Shown here: positions 46,865 to 58,800 of the stretch, piece by piece
Numbering within the stretch: the first letter of the stretch is position 1
How the letters are laid out: every line of letters begins with the position of its first letter
Assembly: GCA_012931725.1 (NCBI GenBank)
Contig: CM022949.1
Location: 9,077,059 to 9,141,058, forward strand
Reading direction: 5' to 3'
Source: Litsea cubeba
Lineage: Eukaryota > Streptophyta > Magnoliopsida > Laurales > Lauraceae
Length of the DNA stretch: 64,000 nucleotides
Notes under the pieces: model-generated
What the model saw: the letters and a program-made list of their open reading frames with translations, nothing else
What the model was told of the DNA's origin: nothing
The model's database searches: none
Program-made: the position numbers and the translations under genes

Positions 46865-49800
46865 TTAGTTTAGATGATGAAATTTGCCTTTGCTTGGATT
46901 GGATGGCTTATTGGCACCACTTGCAGCAGCAGTTGGCGAAAGTTGTCTTCTGACTGGAGCAGACCTTGATGATGTTTCATGCTTCTTTGAAGATATAAGA
47001 GCCGAAGATAGAAGAGCATCAACAGCATCGCGTTGCCGCTTCCTTGTTGCAAATGTATCTTCAGATTTACCATCCCGAGAAAAAGCATTTCCATGATTCT
47101 TTGCCCCTTTCTCCTGATGGCACCCTTCAGTTGAAGACGGTGAAACCATCACCTTCTTTTGACTCAAATCACCCAATTTACCATGCTTAGAATATTCTTC
47201 CACTTCCTTTGATACTTTCGACACTCGAATTCCAGCACCAGTATCTTTTTTCGGCTGTACGATGGAACGAGAACATCTCGATCTGTCTAATTTTTCTCTC
47301 TCCTTACCTGTATGTGGAGCACCAACCAAGTTACTCTGCCCAATCTCTTGGCCCTGATCTTTAGAGTCACCAACTACAGGCTTTACAATTTTGGTCGACT
47401 TCAAATCCTTTGAGGGTTTGCCGTCCATCCTTTTAACTGCACCAACGGTGTTTGATGAAGTTCTATGCTTTCTATTAGTTCTAATTACATCACAATCAGG
47501 CCTGTGCCTACTTGTTCGTCTTTCCACAACACAATCTAAATGTCCATTTCTCCTTTCATGGGACTTTTTAGAAATGCTGCCTGTTTCTTTAACACCCTGG
47601 TTGGTACAATTGACCCCTTTTGCATGCTTTAGATTTCTCAAATGAGATTTCGAACTAACCAAGTTATGGCTTCTTCTAGAAGGGGATAAAGGCTTCCTAA
47701 AAATGGACTCATAGGGCCTGGCTACTGAGATAACTAGATTTCTTTCTTTGGCATCCTTGAGCAGTGCAGCCCAGTTGAAGTTCATTTGCAAAGTCCTGGC
47801 GTTACCAACAATCCACAGAGATAACTTGGCCCGAGTCAAAGCAACATTCATCCGTCTTACATCCGCAACAAATCCAATACTACTTGAATTGAACCCAGGC
47901 TCTTCAGCACTTTGATCCGAAGCCCGAACTGTAGAAAGAATTAGTATATCTACCTCACGGCCTTGAAACCCATCAATAGTATTGAATTCCATATCAGCAA
48001 TAACATCAGACCCAAACACATTACTAAACCTTAAACGCAGCAATGAAACTTGACTTCTATAGGGAGTTATGATGCCTATCCTTCCACCAATGAACTCTGA
48101 TGGGTACCTGTCTCAAAAAATTAAAGCAAGATGATATTAGAAACTACATTATTTTATGTTAACTGTGTTTTGTGGGACAAGTGATATACAGTCAAGAGAT
48201 GGGAAATATTCTGAGTTTGAGCCAGGCACAATAGGTTACTTGTTAATAGCCCTGAAAATGAGAATGACCCAACCCATTGATCAGTAGGACACAAAAACAC
48301 CAGTCCTGTTATAATCGACATAAAGAAACCTGGACCCCAACTGGAGCCAGGCAACAATGGATAAAGTTGTACAGTCCAGCCCATTCATTAAGAGGGTCTG
48401 ATATTCATGCCAATAACAGATCCATAGGCCTAGGAACCTATTGCCAGTTATAAGCAAATACACTACTAGTGAAGGTAATACCTTTTTTTAAAAACCTTAA
48501 GCACTTCAACAGCAGCATCAGCCTCAGGCTCATTATAGAGGGACAGCGCACCAGAATTTTTTCCACGATTTTCACGACCATCAAGAACATCAAAGAATAC
48601 ATAAGGCCCAAGGTAAGGATTCTCATGAAATTTTTTTGACTTCATGTCCATCGTGTTGCCATTGAGTAACTTGTTGTCATAAAAATGCAGTGAAGGGAAT
48701 CGGCATATCTCTGGGTGCATACGGTACTGGAAAACACAATAACAAGGAAAACTTGTAAAAAAGCCCTATACAGTCTACACAAGTGACTTTGTTCAAAGAT
48801 TTCAATACATGTTTTGATAGTTTGTTAACAAGAACAATGCATGACCATTATCAATAAGGAAATAAATGTGCATAATGCATTATCCATATAAGTGACCAAT
48901 GAAGTCGTTCAAGAGTAAGTAATCTTTGAGAGAGTAATTTAGGCTCATCCCACTCCAGTCACGATAAAATTAAATTTCTCCATATACTGCCTGTCGCATT
49001 CCCCTCAAAAAAGCCAGGAAGCTTTCTTCCGCTAACTTATATAAGAGGAATAAATGAAGAAAATAAAATGATTAAAGGTCCACTTTTAGTGGCCTGTCAT
49101 ATGATGGTTCTCATCACAAGGTTTACCCCACACAAATGAACAAAGCCTTAATGATCAAAGCTATGTAAAAATTAGATAATGCAAAGAGGAAAACAGTTAC
49201 TCTGGTAAGGCTTGATTACACATACATAAGCAAACACCAATGTACACCATCCAAGCTATCTGGATCGCCCCCAGACGTCAACACTACAAGCATGAAAACA
49301 TGTCGATTTAAAATCAAATTGATTTAGGTGACAGTGACTGATACTGACTCCAATTACTGGACAGCTGTTTCTTGAACTCAGACCATGGCCCATTTATCAT
49401 GATGGGAATCCATACAATGGCCAACAATTAGAATGTCATTATCACCCATAAACTGTGCTCTAGACTATGCCCTATCTACAATGGAACACACAAAAATAAA
49501 GGTTTAAGGCACACATCAGTCATGAGTTTAGTTGCGATGCTGCATGTACATAAATCATTCTGCCATATACCAATCAATTAAAAAATAGACTAACAATCGG
49601 TGGAGAATCAAAAAATGCCTCTAATTGAGGCAACCCTGATTGATTAAATCAGACTGTCTCCAGCAAGTAGAATGGTTTGCAGAAAGTTACAGAAAATTCA
49701 GAAATTAAATAAGCAAGGAACCAATGAAAAATCAACCCAAAAAGCTGACCTTAGAGGGCTTCTAATCCTCTATAACATCATACATCACAAGAGGAAGAAG

Positions 49801-52800
49801 AAAGAACAGTCAAACAATTGCTGTAGGTTTCTGTCTACAGTGTATCCCAAAACTACCGAACATAACACGCCACAGCCAACACACCCAAAACATTTCATAC
49901 AATGCCATCTCTTCCATAAAACCCTAAGGGGTCATTTGCCCTTTACACATGATAGGAAAATGAGTTTTACATAATGCAAATGTTACACATGTGAAACACA
50001 TTATCATTCTTGTTAAAAACACCATTTTTCACATGAGTAAATGAGTACATCCAACGGTTTTAGATGTATTTGGAATTTTTATAATGTTTTTTCACAAATT
50101 TCTCAAATGGATGAAGAATTAAAAGATGATATTAAACATCCTCATGTTTACCATTAATACAAGAATACTGAACGGTTCAGATTGTGAATTGGGATGCCCA
50201 CAAAAGTGTAGAAAATTGGATCTATAGGTTGGGGTTTCTCAAATTACTCAAACTCTATGAAGATTTAAGATAATCGGCTTCAAAGTGCTGGGTTTAATAG
50301 TTCTATAAACAAAATGAATGGCTAGGATTACACATATGGGGCCCACAAGAATGAGAAAAAATAAAAGGTGTTTGACATGGCCTAGGATTTAGGAAGCACG
50401 GACACCTCTCCAGGGCCGGCGTGTCTGACACACCAAAAATGGTGTCCTGCTTATTTTTTTATATTTTATTTTCCGGACACGCCGAGGACACGCTGGCTAT
50501 TTTAGTTGGAGAAAAGTATTAAAATTATAATAAAGATGGAAGGTGAGACTAAGATGGAAGTATTAAAATTATACAATACCCCCCACAATATATGCAAGGT
50601 GAGACTAAGATGTGGGATATTGCAAGAGATACACATGATTCCTTCGAGGATGTTGGGGTGCTTGAGGTTGCTAATCTCTCACTTGATGAGCCAGAGTTGG
50701 AGACCGTGGTCTTTCCAGATGATGTTGATCATGATCAAATTGATAGTGATGATGAGGCAATTGAAGTTGCATCAATTAAGTAAACTTTAGACGGAAATTG
50801 ACTTCTTTTTTTGCTGTTTGTATTTTTGAAATGGAGGGGAAATTGATGATCCTCCCTTTTCTTTGTATGGATTATGTTTGATCATGATATGTTTCAATTT
50901 TGTATTGCTATTTGATATGTTTGTTAGTTGGTACGGTGGTACACCGGTACTTGAATTTTTTTATTTATTTGATTGCTAAATTGATTACAAAGTTAAAATG
51001 ATATTATCTTTTAGTATATGATTATATATTATTATTATTATTATTAAATATTAACGTGTCCCCGACCTGTCCGTGTCCTACTTTTTGAGAAATGCCGTGT
51101 CGGCGTGTCCGCGTCGTGTCCGTGCTTCTTTGGACATGGCCCACAAGAATGCTATCACCATGTAAGGGACTTAACTAGAGCCTTTTTGGATGGGGTATGA
51201 AAGTAATTTTCACACCTATTCAAGTGTGAAAATCTTGGAGTAAATGACCTTATTTACACACTATTTTCATACCTCATTTACATACCACTTGTGAAAATGA
51301 GTGCAAACAAACAAGGTGGTGCATAACCATTACACATGGAAATTATTTACTAATGTAAATGACTGCAAAAAAAAATGACCCCTAATACAACTCTTTCCTA
51401 TGGGTCCTTTTTGGCAAGGAATTGTTATGAGAATCCGGCCCAGATTCACATTTTAGAGGTCCAAAAATCCTAAACAGCTGGATCCAGTCCAAGAGTCTAA
51501 AGCTAGATAGACTCCTCTTAGGCCCATTTGTCTTTTATTTTGTATATTACACACCTTATATGGGGTTTGAACTCAAGACTTGGCGTGGCTCTGATATTAT
51601 GTCGGATCCGACTAGCCAATACATTCCAAAAGCTTAAGCTTTTAGGAAGCGAAAGACTAATCTACTTAATAATATACAAAAAAAAAAAAATATATGACAT
51701 ATAACATATATGCCAAATAAAACAAGATTTTTATGTTGAATATGAGCTCGATTCTAAAGCCCAGATACATGTCCAAACATACTATCAGAGTAATGGGCTT
51801 TAAATGTGCAGAGTCCGGCATGTTCATATATCAAACTGGCAACAGCGGACCTGAGCTAGGGTCCATGTTGGAGTCAGGGAGAAAGTCCAACCAAGACTAG
51901 AAATCTCCCAGCATGCCCATCAGGCACAGCAAGTCCAACCAAGACCAGCAAGCTCCGAGCAGGCCCATCAGGCACAGCAAGTCCAACAAAAACCAGCAAG
52001 CTCTGAGCAGGGCCCGTTAGGCACAGCAAGTCTAACCAAGACCAGCAAGCTTCCGGAAGGTCCGTCAAGCACAGCAAGCCCAACCAGGACCAGCAAGCTC
52101 CCAGCTGCCCAAACACACCAGAAGCTCCATAGGGACCAGAATTAGTGTCGAGACCCTGAGGTCTGTCACATGGGGGTCCACAGTCCCCACGGTCCCACAC
52201 TAGGCAACCACAGAGTCCTGGTTGTGTTCAGATATATTAAATATTTTTTTAATTTGTATTTTGTATGGCAAGATTAGAAACCTATAAACCAGAAAGTCTT
52301 AATAAAAAAAATGAATCGGAAGGAAATTCCTACACATACAGTAGTTAAATGCAGAGCAGTTAAACATGTAAAGACGTTCCTAGATTTTTTCTTGATAGAC
52401 ATTAGAGTTTATTCATAATTGTGTGAGTTTTCAGTTCATCCATAATCAAATGAGTGAGACTAGTCTCTGGGATCAAAATTCAGTCCTATTTGACTGATTC
52501 AGAAGCTCAGATATTCTGGTTCTCAGAGCATCTACTTTCCTAGCTTTTGTTGTCCGAATCTCTCCTAAGTCGCATCATCAATTTTCAGCAGTTGTTATTT
52601 ACTATTACAGCATCAGAAAGTTGCTGAAATATAAAGTTTGAATGATTATTGATATTTGGTCCTGTCCCATGACAAGACTCACCATAAGGTGGCGTTTCCA
52701 AGTGAAGACTCTAGAAGGTCTAAAATTTGATTCAACACCCCCTCCCCAACTCCTTTTCCACACACCCCAATGTTGAAGCTTTGTTGATCGCCTTACCATC

Positions 52801-55800
52801 ATGTGGCATGACATCACTTCAATTCAAACAACATAACTTTCAATCAACTGTCATACAAGTATCGATTCAATGAAAAATGGATCAATGTGGAATTTTCACA
52901 CACATCTTGAATCCATGCTCTAGGAGTCTTCATGCATACAGGATGCCAAGGAGTCGAGTTTGCTTCAACAACTCAAGATAGGAAGAGAAGAAGATACTCA
53001 TTGAATTCCTTAGGTACCCTAGTAGCCATCAATATTGGCTCCTAATTTGATATTACGGCTTCTAGTTACTATATCCAACAAATTTGACTCCTAATTAGAA
53101 ATTAAACCTTCTATTATAGACCCTTGAGCTTTGACCAACACACCTTATTGAACTTTATACATAATAGAATCAAATGGATTCTCTAGGGATAAAACTCACT
53201 AAAATATGATGGTTGCGATAAAATAAGCATGTAACACAACCATAATGCCTTCGGCACACTGCACGTGCTTTTAATTGACTGGGCATATGCTGGCACTCTT
53301 GAGCCTCTTGATGGATAGTTGGATTTGAGAAATCTTCCTCTCTAATCTAATAGCCCTAACAAAACTTGACCTAACATGACCTGACACCTCCCTCTCCCTA
53401 ATAGGGTTTGGATTAGGATATTGTTTGCTTCGTTAGGTTTGGCTAGTGATGCAGAACGGACCAGGCCCAAGAAAGCAAATGGGCCCACATGATTGACCGA
53501 TTGACCCAGATGTCAACCCGGTCCATTGGGTTCGGTCCACAGGCCCAATTGACTGAGAGCTACTGTGGCAATTTCCTTTTATCGCATTTTTATTTTATTT
53601 CCTAGTTCAATTCGGGAACTATTTCTAATTTTATTGTTTGATTAGGATTAGAAGCTTCCTAATTTATTTAAAATTCTTAGTTGCTAAGAAACAATGCCCT
53701 ATATATAGTTGAGGCCTTCATTGTAGATGCTCATGCTTATTCCAATTAATTAAAGATTTTCTGAGTTTTCTTCAGTAATGGTGTGTTTTATGGTTGTGAG
53801 TGTGCATCATGGCTGGAATCCAATTGGAATCCATAGTTGGATTCCATCTATCCCTTGGGAGATTGGTCTATCTTTCCAATCGAGGATCTAGGGCTGCGCC
53901 AATTAGGAGTCTAGGTTATAGTTTGTACGAGATCCGTTAAGGCACAAACAATATTCAATCTTCGTGGATTTTAGGAGAAAAATAGAGTACAAAAATCTAA
54001 CAACTATGCTTAATCTGGGTGGGGGCTTTTATAGCAATAATTTTCAACTATAATTAATCTATTCATGGCTTTGATTTGGATTAATTTACAGCTATCTTAG
54101 CTGGGACAGGTTGACCATTCATCTAAAGGTCATGTTTCTTGTTTTTTTAATGGTAACCACATTGTATCGAAAAAGCTTACCAGCATAAAAGACACATACT
54201 GAAAAGTAAACACAAAGAAAACCATTCAGAAAAGGGAAAGGAAACAAAATAAACATAAGAGTGAAAAAAATCCCTGACTGATATAGCTAGGGAGGAAACA
54301 TATTCACAAGAAGGATCGTCAGCCCAACACCCTCCTTGGCCAGCTGCCTCATTTGCACAGGACAGGACATGAACAAAGGAAGCATTCAACTTCACAGCAA
54401 GCTCCAACACCTCCTCTGTCGCATCCGCCAAACACCATGGATATGCAGAACACACTGATGCCCAACAAATGACACAAGAAAAGTCTCCCTCTACTAGAAA
54501 AGAGTGTATACTCAACCTATTTGCTTCTCCAAGGCCAGTCCTAAAAGCAATTAACTTGGCTCCGTTGACCGGACAAAAGTTTGGCAGACACAAAAAAGAA
54601 AGTAAGCAAAACGCCAAGCTGTCCCTGAAAAGACCTCCAATACCAGATTGCCCCAGGTTACCAACCACAATCCCATTGAAGTTAAGCTTCACAAGACCCA
54701 CAAGGGGTGGAGACCAAGCAGGAAGAGTAGTAGTCCTATAGGGAGAGAAGAAAGCCACCCGAAACCAGCTTCTCAACATGGAGTCAATGGAGAAACCTCT
54801 GGAGTTCTAAAGAATAGAAACCCAAGAAGCAATGCAGAATTTAACTTTTCCTTCCAAAACACTCTGCCTAGAGCTGACTCCTTCGAAACATCTTTTGTTT
54901 ATGCTCCTTCCAAATCACCCAAATCACGGCTAGAAAGCAAGCTTTCTACGTTACTCTGCCTCTTGCTGCACCCACCCCCATAATCCAAGTCAAAAATAAA
55001 CTACTGAGAGAGTACGGCAACGCCCAACTGCATTCAAATCACCCAAGAACAGCTTTCCATAGAACTTGAGCTGTTCGACAAGAGAGAGATGATCTGCTGC
55101 TTCTTTAAGGCACATGGGGCATCCATTGACGATAATCATCTTGCACTTCCAGAGGTTATCTTGCATAAGAATACGACCCAAAATAGCCAACCACCAAAAA
55201 GCTAGCACTTTTTTTCGGATTATTGATCTTCCAGATGGGTTGGGAGAGGGAGCAGGAGCACCAACTGATAAAGCCGCGAAGAAAGAAGCAACTGAGAAGA
55301 ATCCATCCGTCACAGCTCCTCACACCCTCCTGTCAAAACCTTCCTACAGAATGAAACCCTACTCAAAATGGAAGACAAGCCCAAAAACTGAACCTCCTTT
55401 GACTCCAGAAGGTTTCTCATAAAGATTGGGTCCCAAGAGATTTGAGTCCCAATCATAGAGAAACAACTGCTCATCAAAGCCAAACCACAGAAGCACAAAG
55501 AAAAAGAGAAGGAAACTGTGAAGCTAGAGAAGATGACCCCACCCAAGTATCTAGCTGAAAAAAGATCCTCTCACCAGTGACCACACCTAACTCAAAAACG
55601 ATGCAAGGACTCAAAAGCTCCTTTGCTAGACATTTTACTTGGGCCTAGGATTGGTCTGGCCCAGGTAGTATTTTAGTTATAGCTTGGCCCAAGTTATAAT
55701 GGTAGTAGAGTCCATATTATAATGGTAGTAGAGTCCATACTTTTTGTAACTGGTAAGTCATCCCACGTGAATGGATTTGGAAGGAGTAGAGTTGTATGAC

Positions 55801-58800
55801 AACTCTAAATAGAAAGTATGAGAGGATTGAGAATCCATCTCCCCTTTATATACATAGAGAACCCACGACCACTACTAGTATATCATGTTCATCTTCATTG
55901 GAGAAAAATCTGAGAGCATTGTGGATTGCAATTTAGGAGAAGGAGAGGAAGGCTGCTGATGTCAAGTTCGCGTTCAAAGGCGACGATCGTGTATCAAAGG
56001 TGAGTGAGTCTTCCTAATATATCTGTGATGATTGGATGATTGATAATATGATATACAACAACTGTTTTTTTAATGCTACGATGTTAATGATTTTCTGTAA
56101 TCGTGGGTTTGGTGCAAGTATTATTTGAATCATGGAAATCATGTAAGTTCTGACTATCAGAGCTTAAAATTCTAATGGAGTTATGAGATCCTCAAGATTC
56201 TGATTGCCAGAACAGGATTTACAAAAATCCAGGAGTCTGTCGTCATTAGGAAGAAGGGATGAATGAAGATTGTGGGCCCCATGGGTCATCTAATCTCAAA
56301 TCAGATCTGATCATCTGATGTAGGAATCCTGGGGCGACCATAGAGAAGTGAAACATCTACAATTTGAACTAGTAAAATTCATTATCCAATAGAGTCAAGG
56401 AGCCCAGGCGTGAATATGTCAGAAACTGGGCAAGATGTCGGCAATCACTGTGGGACCCATCAGTGGGCCTGATCAAAGATCAGAACCCCACATCTTGTGA
56501 GGGACCCCTGGTCGACCATGGTGTAGTTGGACATCTGGGGTTTGTACCGATGGGACCCACTGTACAGTGAACTCAAGAAATTTCAGGCGTGAACTGTTGT
56601 GTAATTCGTTTTGAGGTTGTGGGCCCCAATGAATGATTCTATGATAAATCAGACTCGTTGGAATGATACATCAGTCTTGGACGACCATGGCCTAGTTGTC
56701 TGATCATGGATTTGTCCAGTGGGACCCACTGGGTTTTCTTATCAAGGGTTTCTCAGGCGTGAACCATTCTGTTTGTGCAATTCTGTGTATATGAGGTGGA
56801 TGGATAGAGTATATAAAGTAATTACTTAACTGTGTATAATTATAAGGCTTTGAATAGTTAACTGTGATTTACTATATGATTTGTTGTTAATTAACTGTGA
56901 TTATCTATATGAAAATTAATGTGATACTGTGTAATGTTTTAATTATGATAAAGAGTTATGATAAAGAGTGGGCCACCCCTACATTTATTAATACTAGTGA
57001 TGACTAGAAGTGGGACATTAAGAAATAAATTGTGTAGGGGGCTGGGTCCACACTGCGGATTATACACATTGTTAATTAATGTTGAGTTCTAGTTGATGTG
57101 TGTTTGTGAAATATTGTGCACTGGGTCCCAGATTTGGGATGTTGGACGGGTGTCCGGATGATAGATGGCTTCGGGCCATGGTGGCCGTTATAGTGGCTGG
57201 TCCTTAATGGACGTGAGGGGCCATTATGATAGCTGGTCCTTAGTGGACGTGTCTGATAAGACAGGGTCATTGTGACCGGTATACATGTATACGATAAGGC
57301 CTTTGAGGCGTGGTGATGTACATGGGCACGGATTTGTATGTGAAAGAATCTTAATAATATTTGATTATTGATTTATACCTGCTGAATTATGTGATGTTAT
57401 ATTTTATGTGATTTGTGTAATTAGGAATATTCATTCACCAGTAGTACTGATGTTGTGTTACCCCCTCCAGGTAATCATGCTGCGGGAGGGACAAGCGGAA
57501 CGATGTTCAGCACGTAGATTTCAACATGCGTGGCTGACAAGAGAGAACGAGAGAAAGATAATTTAGTAGATAAGGGGATTAGCCCTTGCTTAGGAAAGTT
57601 ATTTCATGTTTTAGTATATTATTGATGCAGACAGAACATATTAAAGTATGAGTATTTATAACTCATTGATTAATTGAAATTATTATTGATTTAAATGCCA
57701 AATGCTTATGAGAATTATTTGATGAATGTCTGATAAATATTGCCAAGTTATCACGATCCAGAGATCTGACAGGGCCCCAGAATTTGGGTCGTGACAGAAA
57801 CTGCGAAGCTAGAGAAGATGACCCCACCCAAGTATCTAGCTGAAAAAAGATCCTCTCACCAGTGACCACACCTAACTCAAAAACGATGCAAGGACTCAAA
57901 AGCTCCTTTGCTAGACATGATGCCTCTCCACATATTTGAGGGGCAAGGTGTTAGTCGACAAGAGATCCCACCCATCTCTAAGGATTTTCTACATAGAGAC
58001 CAGGATACGTTTCCATAAGCCATCCTCCTCCACAAACTCTCCACAGCCACTTCCGCGAAAGAGCTTTGTTCATTGCAAATCAAGGATCTAATGCCGAGGC
58101 CCCACTCTTTCGAAAACAGACTTTTCCCCATTCAAGAAGATGAACTTTTCTTCTTTTCCTCCCTTTCCCATAATAAGTCCCATTTAAGCCGATCAATACA
58201 CTTCAAAACCGAAGACGGCAATTTAACTAAGGACATATAATAAATAGGCAAATTTGAACAATCGGATTTTAAGAGAGTAATACAACCACGCAAAGAAAGG
58301 TACTGGGCCTTTCAAAGTGCTAATTTCCTCTCTACTCTTTCAACCACCAGAGACCCTAGGGTGTGAGAAACAGCTATAAAATGCCAGAGCGGTAGACCTA
58401 GATAGGTAGCCGGTAAGGAACCGGCTTTACAGAAGGAAATTTAAGGCTAACTCCCCCAGCCTATTGTATGAGATTCTGACTCCAAGAAGCTCACTCTTAA
58501 AGAAATTAACCTGAGCCCCTGACACTACTTTAAAAAAAAAAGAGGAAGAAGAATAGGCCTTCACATTCCAAATCTGCTCATCCTTCGCCCCACAAAAAGA
58601 TTCAAGTAAAGATCAAAGTGTGTCATTCACAAATTGAAGGTGATTAATGGGAGGCAAACTAGAAGTCGGGACAAAAACCCATCACCAAATCACATCCCCT
58701 GCAACTTCTATCATCCAACTGAGCACTTCCCTTTGCAACCAAAAAAAAAAGGAGAGAAGGGGAATCCACATTGCCTCAAACTCCTTGATACTGTCAACCC

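Larger units (their letters stand above)
49928..51382. mobile_element. PIF/Harbinger (Tourist-like) element with nested hAT
   Basis: The left end ggggtcatttgccc and right end (complement) ggggtcatttttt are inverted repeats. The 3-bp target duplication taa lies at 49925-49927 and 51383-51385. Removing the nested hAT element (50383-51132 with one target copy) leaves about 700 bp, normal for a MITE. Confidence 0.7.

Noticed and set aside
51874..52200. Minus-strand 108-codon open frame
   Set aside because: Produced by the 48-bp minisatellite, whose period is a multiple of three.
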